Of a stretch of 64,000 bases of DNA, positions 1 through 7,471 are shown one piece after another. The notes beneath the pieces are model-generated. The model was not told the DNA's origin and searched no databases. It saw nothing but the letters and a program-made list of their open reading frames with translations. Within the stretch, counting starts at the first letter, position 1; every line of letters begins with the position of its first letter. The translations under genes were made by a program, and so were the position numbers. Source of the stretch: Poseidonibacter ostreae (GTDB lineage Bacteria > Campylobacterota > Campylobacteria > Campylobacterales > Arcobacteraceae); assembly GCF_009208055.1 (NCBI RefSeq), contig NZ_WFKI01000006.1, positions 1 through 64,000 of the forward strand, read 5' to 3'.

Positions 1-4
1 ACAA

Positions 5-1105
5 ATGACAGTTATAGAACTTTTTCAAAAATTATTAAGATTTAAATCAGTAACTCCAGATGATGATGGAGGTTTTGACTTTATAGAAGAATACTTAGGT
101 GAAGAGTGGACTTGTATAAACGTAGATAGAGAAGATACAAAAAATAGAGTATATTATAAAAAATTTAATGACAATCCTCAACACCTATGTTTCGCAGGAC
201 ATATTGATGTAGTGCCTCCTGGTGAGGGATGGGATGTTGACCCATTTGCTGCTGATATTATTGATGGTGTAATTACTGCACGTGGAACTCAAGATATGAA
301 AAGTGGAGTTGCTGCTTATCTTTATGCTTGTAAGCATGCAAAAAACTTTGATGGAACACTTTCAATTTTAATGACTTCTGATGAGGAAGGTGAGGGAACT
401 TACGGAACTATTAAAGCACTTGAACATTTAAAAGAGATAGATTTTATACCTCAATATGCAGTTGTGGCAGAGCCAACTTGTGAGCAAGTTTTTGGTGATG
501 CAATAAAAGTAGGTCGAAGAGGAAGTATCAATGGATATTTAAAAATTCAAGGAAGACAAGGACATGCTGCTTATCCTGAAAAAGGAATTAATCCAATACA
601 TCAAATAGCACCTATTTTAAATGATATTGCCGCTCATGATTTGGATAATGGAGATGAATATTTTGCACCATCCAAAATGGTTTTAACAGACTTAAGATCT
701 GGAATGCAAGTTACAAATGTAACACCAAATACACTTGATTTGATGTTTAATGTAAGAAACTCAACAAACACAAAAAGAGAAGATGTAGAAGCTTATGTAG
801 AAAAAATATTTGGGCATTTGGATTATTCTTTACGAACTACTCAAGGCTCTTTTCCTTTTGTAACAAATAAAGAATCAAAAGTAGTACTTGCTATGGAAAA
901 CTCTATAAAAGATGTTTTAGGAGTTACAACAAAACACAGTACTGCTGGTGGAACAAGCGATGCTAGATATTTTGGAGCCTTTGGTATTGAAGCTATTGAA
1001 TTTGGTGTGATAAATGATACGATTCATAGTATTGGTGAGAGAACTACTGTTAAAGAAGTAGAGGGATTGACTGAAGTTTATGTGGATTTGATTGAGAAGT
1101 TTTAA
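5..1105 (+). CDS. dapE: Succinyl-diaminopimelate desuccinylase
   Basis: This 366-residue M20-family amidase would cleave N-succinyl-LL-diaminopimelate to LL-diaminopimelate and succinate in the cytoplasmic lysine and peptidoglycan precursor pathway. Metal-site motifs are visible: GHID at residues 65-68 (His66, Asp68), RGTQDMKSG around 93-101 (Asp97) and DEEGEG at 126-131 (the Glu127-Glu128 pair). The C-terminal half has GGTSDARY and a late TIHS histidine, as in DapE. The length fits the family. The ATG lies only four bases inside the window, so its ribosome binding site and any upstream operon partner are not visible. A second M20 enzyme at 52906-53997 belongs to a different subfamily. Confidence 0.93.
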   Translation: MTVIELFQKLLRFKSVTPDDDGGFDFIEEYLGEEWTCINVDREDTKNRVYYKKFNDNPQHLCFAGHIDVVPPGEGWDVDPFAADIIDGVITARGTQDMKSGVAAYLYACKHAKNFDGTLSILMTSDEEGEGTYGTIKALEHLKEIDFIPQYAVVAEPTCEQVFGDAIKVGRRGSINGYLKIQGRQGHAAYPEKGINPIHQIAPILNDIAAHDLDNGDEYFAPSKMVLTDLRSGMQVTNVTPNTLDLMFNVRNSTNTKREDVEAYVEKIFGHLDYSLRTTQGSFPFVTNKESKVVLAMENSIKDVLGVTTKHSTAGGTSDARYFGAFGIEAIEFGVINDTIHSIGERTTVKEVEGLTEVYVDLIEKF

Positions 1106-1120
1106 TTTGTTAATTATTTT

Positions 1121-1220
1121 ACTTTAAAAGATGCAAATTCCAAATTGCACTTTAAAAGATGCAAATTCCAAATTGCACTTTAAAAGATGCAAATTCTAAA
1201 TTGTACTTTAAAAGATGCAA
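1121..1220. repeat. 28-bp tandem repeat array upstream of the satD-like gene
   Basis: Three full 28-bp units (1121-1148, 1149-1176, 1177-1204) and a 16-base partial unit (1205-1220) follow one another without spacers. Each begins ACTTTAAAAGATGCAA. Copies 1 and 2 are identical and copy 3 differs at two positions. Across unit junctions the sequence makes a near-palindrome with TTGCA and TGCAA arms. The last partial unit abuts a TATGAT box at 1221-1226, which is 32 bases before the ATG at 1258. The placement suggests iterated operator sites for the downstream gene, which carries a helix-turn-helix-like C-terminus. That role is inference. Confidence 0.85.
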
Positions 1221-1257
1221 TATGATATAGTATTTCATTGAATTAATAGGAGTTATA

Positions 1258-1932
1258 ATGAATAAATATTTTATATTAACGGGAGATATTGTAGGAAGTA
1301 GAAAAAAGGATTCTTTAATATTATGGGAAAAATTAAATAAAATTATAAATAAAGCTGATAATCAATTTAATAACTTATTATTATCACCTCTTCAAATAAA
1401 AAAAGGGGATGAATTCCAAGTAGTTGTACAAGATATTGAATCAGTATTATCACTAATGTATTATCTAGACATCTGTTTTTTATCAGAAGATATAGAAGCT
1501 AGATTTGCAATTGGGTATGGGAAAATTGAGAGTAATGTTAATAGAACTTCTACAAATAATATGCTTGGTAGTGGATTAACATATACAAATCAAATTTTAA
1601 ATAATAAGAAAAATAAGTATTCTTTTTATATACAAGATGATATCTATAAAAACATATCTTTAAATACTATAGCTGTTTTACTAGAAGACTCTTTATCTTC
1701 TGTTACTAAAAAACAGATAATTTACTTATACAAAAAAGTTGTAGAGAAGATGTCAGATGAACAACTATTAATTGAATTAGATATAAAAGAAAGAAATTTA
1801 TATAGATATGAAGTAAAATCAAAACATAAGTTAATAAATGATGTTTTTTTAAAAATATCACAATTATTTATGACTAATGAAGTAGAATTAAAAACTGAAT
1901 ATTATAAAAAATATAAAATTCAGATTGATTAG
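1258..1932 (+). CDS. SatD-family protein
   Basis: The 224-residue product starts with FILTGDIVGSRK, the characteristic opening of SatD-family proteins, which were named from an acid-tolerance locus of Streptococcus mutans and have unclear biochemistry. A KKGDEFQV segment near residues 57-64 and a C-terminal helical stretch from about 165 to 205, resembling a helix-turn-helix, fit the family. A good Shine-Dalgarno, TAGGAG, precedes the ATG. The next gene encodes a DUF3307-like membrane protein, a recurrent partner of SatD in many genomes. The upstream 28-bp repeats may be its binding sites. The family call is fairly firm, but no molecular function can be given. Confidence 0.75.
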   Translation: MNKYFILTGDIVGSRKKDSLILWEKLNKIINKADNQFNNLLLSPLQIKKGDEFQVVVQDIESVLSLMYYLDICFLSEDIEARFAIGYGKIESNVNRTSTNNMLGSGLTYTNQILNNKKNKYSFYIQDDIYKNISLNTIAVLLEDSLSSVTKKQIIYLYKKVVEKMSDEQLLIELDIKERNLYRYEVKSKHKLINDVFLKISQLFMTNEVELKTEYYKKYKIQID

Positions 1933-1940
1933 GATAATTG

Positions 1941-2357
1941 ATGTTTAATACAATAGAAGAAATAATTTTTTCAAGCATTTTAGTATTATTTTTTATCTAT
2001 TTAATCATAGTTATGGGAAGTAAAGGAGTAAAAGTAATTCTTGCAAGTGTCAATGCTTCTGCAGGTGGAGTACTTGGTAATGGTGAAAAAATAGGTAAAT
2101 TAGAAAGGCTTTTATATTTTGCAGGAGTAATTACACAAAATTGGATTTTAATTAGTTTAATTATTGGATTAAAAACAATTTCTAGATTTCAAAAACTTAA
2201 TAAACAAAAAAGAGCAGAGTACTTTCTTATTGGTTCTTTATCAAGTCTTTTATACTCAATAATAATTGGATATTTATTTTTAGGAGCAATTAAATTATTT
2301 GAATTTAATTACCTAATTAATATTCTAAATATTGTACATAGTTTAAATATAGTGTAG
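1941..2357 (+). CDS. Small membrane protein resembling the DUF3307 C-terminal half
   Basis: The 138-residue product has a hydrophobic N-terminal segment and two more towards the C-terminus. The block from LERLLYF through TISRF to EYFLIGSL matches the pattern I associate with the C-terminal part of DUF3307 proteins (ER-L, a K-RF motif, EY-LIG-L-S). The usual N-terminal membrane half of about 120 residues is absent, so this is a short form or an independent version of that module. I chose the ATG at 1941, which has AGGA six bases upstream, over the TTG at 1938. It follows the satD-like gene by 8 bases and is surely cotranscribed with it. Function is unknown. Confidence 0.6.
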   Translation: MFNTIEEIIFSSILVLFFIYLIIVMGSKGVKVILASVNASAGGVLGNGEKIGKLERLLYFAGVITQNWILISLIIGLKTISRFQKLNKQKRAEYFLIGSLSSLLYSIIIGYLFLGAIKLFEFNYLINILNIVHSLNIV

Positions 2358-2370
2358 ACCTTCTAAAAAA

Positions 2371-2652
2371 TAAAAGGTGAAGTACATGAACAAAGAAAAA
2401 CTAAAATAATACGAAGCAGATTTTTTAGGTTTTGAAGAATTGATAACTCTTCTTGGAAAAAATAAAGATTAAAATATAGTAGAAGTTATCAGCAAGTAGC
2501 AAAGGTTATATATAATTAATACAAATAGAAACTTTGGAGATATTGGCAACAAAATAATAGACACATGGTAATTATTTTTGAATGACAAAACAAGTTTAGC
2601 TAACACTAGTGGAATAAGTAGAGTTACACTAGGGAAGATTGAGCAAGGAATT
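2371..2652 (+). pseudogene. Decayed relic of a hipA-hipB-third-gene module
   Basis: This stretch has no intact frame but matches four separated parts of the module at 3798-5866, in order. About 2371-2424 matches the start of the third gene (5215-5272). About 2421-2515 matches the middle of hipA (4442-4546), with a stop and a two-base deletion after GKNKD. About 2521-2598 matches the 3' end of hipA (4893-4970), including a broken DIG-K-IDTW. About 2599-2650 matches the hipB helix-turn-helix segment (5050-5106), ending in GKIEQG. The order third gene, hipA, hipB is what a tandem pair of modules would leave after internal deletions. The relic's last bases supply the ribosome binding site of the next gene. 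Confidence 0.8.
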
Positions 2653-2656
2653 ATAA

Positions 2657-3718
2657 ATGAAAATATCAAAACTATATGCAAACAATGATAATTTTAAAAC
2701 CATAAAATTTGATAAAGGTATAAATTTTATACTTTCTTCTTCTGATGGTGTTGGAAAAACTAGTCTTTTTAAATTAATAGATTTTTGTCTCTTAGGGGAT
2801 AAACACTTTCTTGGGAACGAGCATTTTAAAGATTATATTTTTTATATAGAACTTCAAATCTCTTCAAATAGATATATTACGATTAAAAGACCTACTAAAA
2901 GTGGTAAGAATATCGAATTAAAAATCACAAAACAAAAATCCATGCTTTTAGATGAAATAAGATTTGATAAAAAAGGCAGTCTAGGTATTGCAAAATCTTT
3001 TTTTGAAAATAAAGTTAATTATTCTATAAATAAGTTTAGAACATATATAACATATTTTTTAAGAGATGAATCCAACCAAAATGATGCATTTATATTAAAC
3101 AAATACTCAACTCTTCATGAAATAGAGTATAAAACTGTTGTATCAAATCTTGTAGGTATTGATGGACGTAAAATAAGAAAAAAATATGAACTAGATGAAC
3201 TGATTAAAAAAGAAGATACTGATGCAACAACTTTAAAAACTGCACAGAATGATTTAGAAAAAATTATTGAAGAAAATAAAACTTTAGTTAACAGCCATTT
3301 TATAGATAAACTTAAAGATAGTGTTGCTAAATATGGACACATTATATTAGATAAAGAAGTGACTTTTTCAATTGAGTTAAATACTTCAAATGATATTGAA
3401 TTTAGTTTAAAAGTGGAAAATGATGACAGTACTATAAAAAAACTTTTATGTTTTATCTTTGCCGCCGCATTAGCCGAAACTTATGTACAAAAAAGACTTA
3501 TCAAATTTGTTGCCTTTGATAGCCCTTTTGATGGAGATAATAATACTTATGAAGATGGTATTTATTTTGCAATTCATCAGTTACACAGAATTGGTATTCA
3601 AACTATCATCACATCAAATGAAAATGCTATTCATAATTCTTCTAATTTATTAGAAATTAAAGATGAATATATGACTGATTATTTTAGTAATGATGATAAA
3701 TTGATGGGTGATTTTTAA
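2657..3718 (+). CDS. Short SMC/RecN-like ATPase resembling DUF2326 proteins
   Basis: The 353-residue product has an ABC/SMC-type N-terminus with a P-loop variant SSDGVGKTS at residues 28-36, where the first glycine of the consensus is serine. A charged helical stretch spans about 170-210. The C-terminal motif VAFDSPFDG at 285-293 looks like a Walker B/D-loop, followed by an IGIQTIITSNEN segment. This layout is that of DUF2326 proteins, often found with small partners in defence-type loci. The coiled-coil here is much shorter than in the usual 550-600 residue members, which suggests internal deletion. AAGGA lies 7 bases before the ATG. No obvious partner gene is adjacent. Activity is uncertain. 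Confidence 0.6.
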   Translation: MKISKLYANNDNFKTIKFDKGINFILSSSDGVGKTSLFKLIDFCLLGDKHFLGNEHFKDYIFYIELQISSNRYITIKRPTKSGKNIELKITKQKSMLLDEIRFDKKGSLGIAKSFFENKVNYSINKFRTYITYFLRDESNQNDAFILNKYSTLHEIEYKTVVSNLVGIDGRKIRKKYELDELIKKEDTDATTLKTAQNDLEKIIEENKTLVNSHFIDKLKDSVAKYGHIILDKEVTFSIELNTSNDIEFSLKVENDDSTIKKLLCFIFAAALAETYVQKRLIKFVAFDSPFDGDNNTYEDGIYFAIHQLHRIGIQTIITSNENAIHNSSNLLEIKDEYMTDYFSNDDKLMGDF

Positions 3719-3721
3719 TCT

Positions 3722-3789
3722 TTAAATGATAAAGATACTTTACAATTTTAATAAATTATCTTATAATGATAACTAACTTTATCATTTAA
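3722..3789 (+). promoter_or_regulatory. hip operon promoter with dyad operators
   Basis: A near-consensus sigma70 promoter is visible: TTTACA at 3739-3744, a 17-base spacer and TATAAT at 3762-3767. The -10 box lies inside a dyad TTATC-N7-GATAA (3756-3772). A perfect 13-bp inverted repeat, TTAAATGATAAAG at 3722-3734 and its complement at 3777-3789, brackets the promoter. The TTATCAT/ATGATAA heptamer thus occurs at 3726-3732, 3766-3772 and 3779-3785. This resembles HipB operators in style (TATCC-N8-GGATA in E. coli) and suggests repression by the HipB-like protein at 4981. Confidence 0.7.
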
Positions 3790-3797
3790 GGTGTAAA

Positions 3798-5012
3798 ATG
3801 AAAGATATAGAAGTAAAAATTGATAATAAAAAAATAGGGCAACTTTTTTTTGAAAAGAATAAAAATCAGTATGGATTTAATTATACTTTAAATTATAAAC
3901 CTATATCTTTAATCATGCCTTATAAAAACTCTACATATCTTTGGAAATACAAGCTTCATCCAATCTTTGATATGAATATTCCCGAAGGTTATCTTTTTGA
4001 AATATTTAAAAAGTATCTAACAAAAGAATATGGATATATAGACGATTTTCTAATATTTTCATATATTTGTACAAACATACAAAGTAGGCTTTCTTATAAA
4101 AGTTTTATTGATAAAAAAGAGTTTTTTACACTTGATATGGATGATGTTTTAGAAAATGATTCAGAAGATAATTTCACAAAAATAGTGAGTGCTTTTTTAG
4201 ATAAAAATGCAATTAGTGGAGTTCAACCAAAGACTTTAGCTATTTTAAAAGATAAAGAAAGTTTATCTTCAAAAGAGTATATTATTAAAACTTGGGGAGA
4301 CGAATACCCTCAGTTAGCATTAAATGAATACTTTTGTTTAAAAGCAATAGAAAAAGCAGGTGTAATAATACCAAATCTAAAACTTTCTAAAAATAATAAA
4401 TTCTTATTAGTTGAGAGATTTAATTATGAAAAGGAAACTGATAGTTTTTTAGGGTTTGAAGAGTTAATTACATTACTTGGAAAAAATAAAGATGAAAAAT
4501 ATAGTGGAAGTTATGAACAAATAGCAAAAGTTATCTATAGTGTAACTACAAATAAAATTGAATCTATGATGAGCTTATATAAATTAATAATAATGAATTA
4601 TTTACTAAGAAATGGTGATGCACATCTTAAAAACTTTGGAATATTATATGATAAAGAGATCTCAAATATATGGTTTTCTCCAGCTTATGATGTTGTTAAT
4701 ACTCAAGTTTATTTTTATAAAGATAAACCAGCTCTTACAATGCACGGCAAAAAGTTATGGCTTGGGAAAAAAGAGCTTGTTAAGTTTGGTATAAATGATT
4801 GTTATCTTTCCAAAGAAGTGGCAAATAGTGTTTATGATGAGTGTATTTTAGTTTTGATTAATTCAATAGATGAATTAAAAGAATATATCAAAACAAATAG
4901 TGATTTTGAAGATATTGGTAGAAAAATGATAGATACATGGAAATTATCTTTAAGTGAAAAAACAAGTAAGGAGTTAGCAGTTGAAGTTATTCGAAATTGG
5001 ACAAAAAATTAA
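3798..5012 (+). CDS. hipA: HipA-family kinase (toxin-like)
   Basis: This 404-residue single-chain HipA-like protein has the N-terminal coupling domain (about 1-105) and the kinase lobes. Recognisable elements are SGVQPK at 140-145, the ATP-site lysine in YIIKTWG (Lys164), NGDAHLKNFG at 272-281 as catalytic loop, and SPAYDVV at 294-300 as metal-binding motif, all intact. Known HipA phosphorylates glutamyl-tRNA synthetase and promotes persistence. The target here is unknown. The start follows AAGG in AAGGTGTAAAATG. The antitoxin-like gene lies downstream and overlaps by 32 bases, the reverse of classical hipBA order. The 3' end is echoed in the relic at 2371-2652. Confidence 0.88.
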   Translation: MKDIEVKIDNKKIGQLFFEKNKNQYGFNYTLNYKPISLIMPYKNSTYLWKYKLHPIFDMNIPEGYLFEIFKKYLTKEYGYIDDFLIFSYICTNIQSRLSYKSFIDKKEFFTLDMDDVLENDSEDNFTKIVSAFLDKNAISGVQPKTLAILKDKESLSSKEYIIKTWGDEYPQLALNEYFCLKAIEKAGVIIPNLKLSKNNKFLLVERFNYEKETDSFLGFEELITLLGKNKDEKYSGSYEQIAKVIYSVTTNKIESMMSLYKLIIMNYLLRNGDAHLKNFGILYDKEISNIWFSPAYDVVNTQVYFYKDKPALTMHGKKLWLGKKELVKFGINDCYLSKEVANSVYDECILVLINSIDELKEYIKTNSDFEDIGRKMIDTWKLSLSEKTSKELAVEVIRNWTKN

Positions 5013-5217
5013 AGAACTAAGAGAAGAAAAAAGACTAACGCAAGAAGAATTAGCAACTACTTGTGGCATCAGCAGAGTTACTTTAGGAAAGATTGAACAA
5101 GGAAAACTAGGTAATACTTCTGTTAAAACTTTAGATTTAGTTTTAGCAAAACTAGGATTAGAGTTAGAGTTTAAAACTATAAATAATTTTGGTTTACCAA
5201 GTCTAGATGAATTGTAA
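4981..5217 (+). CDS. hipB: HipB-like XRE-family antitoxin/regulator
   Basis: The 78-residue protein is essentially one Cro/C1-type helix-turn-helix: IGQKIKELREEKRLTQEELA, followed by SRVTLGKIEQG and a short tail ending LPSLDEL. It starts with TTG at 4981. TAAGGAG 7 bases upstream, inside the end of hipA, supports this start despite the 32-base overlap, which implies translational coupling. It probably neutralises the HipA-like kinase and represses the dyad operator at 3722-3789. Because the operator precedes hipA, both genes and the third gene would be repressed together. Confidence 0.85.
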   Translation: MKLFEIGQKIKELREEKRLTQEELATTCGISRVTLGKIEQGKLGNTSVKTLDLVLAKLGLELEFKTINNFGLPSLDEL

Positions 5218-5230
5218 AAGAGTGAAGTAA

Positions 5231-5866
5231 ATGAACATAGAAAAACTAAAAGAGTATGAAACAGAATTTTTGGAACAATACCCAAATGGTTTTGATGATA
5301 GAAACTTTTTTCCTACTATGAAAACTTTTAATCCTTTAAAACTTGAAGAGTCTGCAAAAGAGGCTTTAAAGAAAGAGAATTTTCAAAATCCAAGTTTAGT
5401 TGTAGATAACTTTTTTAAAGTAGTTCAAAAGTCAGTATTTGTATCACTATTTGATAAACTAAAACTAAAAGATATGATAGCAACACTTAATTCTTATGAA
5501 AAAGATATGTTAAGTATTGAGATTTATGAGCTTTTATATGGAGATAAAAAAGCAGGCTTTGACGGACTTGTTGAGTTTTTAAGTGAGTATAAACTAGCAA
5601 AATGGACGATAATATCCGTTGTTCCATATTGTATAAATAGAGAGCAAGACTATTTTATAAAACCTACTACTACAAAAAATATTATCAAAACTTTTGACTT
5701 AGAAGATTGTATTTACAAACCAAAACCTAGTTTTGAGTTTTATGATAAATATACAAAGTCACTTGATATTATGAAATCAAGTATTGATAAGTCTCTTAGT
5801 CCTGATAATGTAGGTTTTACAGCCTTTTTAAAAGTTGCTATGGAAAGTTATGAAGATTTTAAATAG
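5231..5866 (+). CDS. Third gene of the hip module, unknown function
   Basis: I do not recognise this 211-residue protein. It is mostly helical by composition, soluble, with no signal peptide or membrane segment, and rich in Lys, Phe and Asp. It begins 13 bases after hipB with a Shine-Dalgarno-like AGTGAAG and ends with no partner downstream. The relic at 2371-2652 retains a copy of this gene's start next to hipA and hipB fragments. That shows the three genes have been inherited as one unit, so it is likely a functional part of the module, such as a third regulator or chaperone. The role is inference only. Confidence 0.65.
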   Translation: MNIEKLKEYETEFLEQYPNGFDDRNFFPTMKTFNPLKLEESAKEALKKENFQNPSLVVDNFFKVVQKSVFVSLFDKLKLKDMIATLNSYEKDMLSIEIYELLYGDKKAGFDGLVEFLSEYKLAKWTIISVVPYCINREQDYFIKPTTTKNIIKTFDLEDCIYKPKPSFEFYDKYTKSLDIMKSSIDKSLSPDNVGFTAFLKVAMESYEDFK

Positions 5867-5878
5867 CTTTTCTCAAAA

Positions 5879-6679
5879 CTATAAATCATAACTTTTTTTA
5901 AAAAGTTCACTTTTAAACTCTATATCATCTTTCAAGTTCAGTTGAAACATTACATTAGGATTAGTATTTATATCTTTTTTCTTTATATAATATTGACAAT
6001 CAACATTTGTCATACTTACTAAATATCTTGTACCAATATTAAAATTAGACAATCTTGACTTAGTTGTTAATAGATACTTATTATTAGTTTTCTTTATTTG
6101 GAAATCTTTTGTTATTAACTCCAATTGCTCTTTAAAATCTGATATATCTTTTCCCGGTATTTGTGTATTCCCAGTTTTTTTTCTTCTAAACACTAAGCTA
6201 ATATCAAAGTAATCCTCTATTTGATTTATTGGAATAAAAAGCAAATCATTTAAAGTTAATTTATTAAATTTATTTGAAGATATAATCCACTCAACACCCT
6301 TATCTGTATATATTGTTTTAGCCCAATTAAATAATATCTCATTAGAAAGGTCAACATGAATAGTTGCATTATTTGTTCCCTTAAATAATGAATAGTTTGA
6401 ATTTAAATACTTTATTATCTCTTGAGTATATTTATTGGATTCATTTTTACTTTTATCACAAAATATAAACTTACCATCAACTGGTTCTAATATTATTTGT
6501 CCTGCTTGTGTTGGTCCAAATTTAGCTTCAATGTTTGTTATAAGTCGAAGTGATTGTCTTACTGTAATGTAAGATTGTGTTGAGTCAAAACCACCTTCCA
6601 TTGCAAAACTAGCATCAAAATGATTGTTTAAAAAATCTGTTGCTTCATCTTGAAATATTTCCCACTTTTGTAATGCCAT
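5879..6679 (-). CDS. Possible PD-(D/E)XK nuclease-fold protein
   Basis: The 266-residue protein has no match I am sure of. An N-terminal segment, EGGFDSTQSYITV at 28-40 then NIEAKFGPTQAGQ at 49-61, fits the D...(D/E)-X-K pattern of the restriction-nuclease fold (Asp32, Glu51, Lys53), with the trailing QAGQ helix start often seen in such enzymes. The C-terminal half is beta-rich with several Lys/Asn-rich strands. It converges on the hip module with only 12 bases between stop codons. No methyltransferase is nearby, so if it is a nuclease it is not a classical type II system in this window. It could instead belong to a solitary defence or repair family. Confidence 0.45.
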   Translation of the reverse strand: MALQKWEIFQDEATDFLNNHFDASFAMEGGFDSTQSYITVRQSLRLITNIEAKFGPTQAGQIILEPVDGKFIFCDKSKNESNKYTQEIIKYLNSNYSLFKGTNNATIHVDLSNEILFNWAKTIYTDKGVEWIISSNKFNKLTLNDLLFIPINQIEDYFDISLVFRRKKTGNTQIPGKDISDFKEQLELITKDFQIKKTNNKYLLTTKSRLSNFNIGTRYLVSMTNVDCQYYIKKKDINTNPNVMFQLNLKDDIEFKSELFKKSYDL

Positions 6680-6727
6680 AATCTTGCCTTTTTAATAAAC
6701 TAAAAGTATTATAGCGCAACTTCAGTT

Positions 6728-7366
6728 TTAAGACCAAAGCTGTAAACGTGGTAGAGAGGATATAGCTTTTATAATATTAGTTTTTGAAACAATGCCAAGT
6801 AAAATATCTTCTTCATTTACAACAGGTATCGCATCAAGTTTAAAATCTAACATAACTTTTGCAACTCTTCTTATATCAGATACTGGGTCAACTGTGATAA
6901 GTTCAGGTAAATAAATATCATCTATTTTTTTTTGGATAATATTTTCAGAGTTTTCAATATCATCCATTATTAGATTTAGAATTATTTTCTTGTTTATTAA
7001 TCCCATTATTTTTTTTCCAAAGCTAATTACAGGTAATTGAGATACTTTATTATCTTTTAATATCTCGTAAGCTTCTTCAATAGTTGAATTATTATCTACA
7101 ATAATACAATCTTTTGTCATGATATCTTGAACATGATAAACAGGTTCAGAAGTATCAATATTAGCCATTTTTTTATATTTATTTATAGCAGATTGGTCAA
7201 GGTTTTGATTTTGTTTCTGTTCTTTTTGTGCATTTGTAAAATCTTGTATAAAACCTTCTTCGGGTTTTAAATCTATTTCAGATACTTTATCCACATGTTT
7301 AAGATTATATAAATTATCAGCAGTACTTCTAAAGCCTACACTTCCTTTATTGTATATAGAAAACAT
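6728..7366 (-). CDS. Tandem CBS-domain protein
   Basis: The 212-residue protein carries a poorly conserved N-terminal region of about 70 residues rich in Asn, Gln and Lys, then two CBS motifs. CBS1 (about 75-130) starts VQDIMTKDCIIVDNNSTI. CBS2 (about 145-205) contains ELITVDPVSDIRRVAKVM and ends in GIVSKTNIIKAIS. CBS pairs bind adenine nucleotides such as AMP, ATP or SAM and usually regulate a partner. The domain is free-standing here, and the N-terminus may be an interaction tail. It is transcribed divergently from the DMT transporter. Confidence 0.85.
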   Translation of the reverse strand: MFSIYNKGSVGFRSTADNLYNLKHVDKVSEIDLKPEEGFIQDFTNAQKEQKQNQNLDQSAINKYKKMANIDTSEPVYHVQDIMTKDCIIVDNNSTIEEAYEILKDNKVSQLPVISFGKKIMGLINKKIILNLIMDDIENSENIIQKKIDDIYLPELITVDPVSDIRRVAKVMLDFKLDAIPVVNEEDILLGIVSKTNIIKAISSLPRLQLWS

Positions 7367-7471
7367 TTAGAACTCCTTTTAAACTTATTCTTAATCATAA
7401 GATAAATTATATAATGAATTGTTAATGATGAAATATTGAAATTATGCTAAACTTCGTTTTTAGGAGAATAA

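Noticed and set aside
1121..1220. CRISPR array from the 28-bp repeats
   Set aside because: The units follow one another directly with no spacers and there are no cas genes nearby, so it is a plain tandem repeat.
2469..2681. Minus-strand 70-codon frame across the hip relic
   Set aside because: It is a shadow frame in decayed sequence that aligns in the plus direction to hipA and hipB. No ribosome site or family match.
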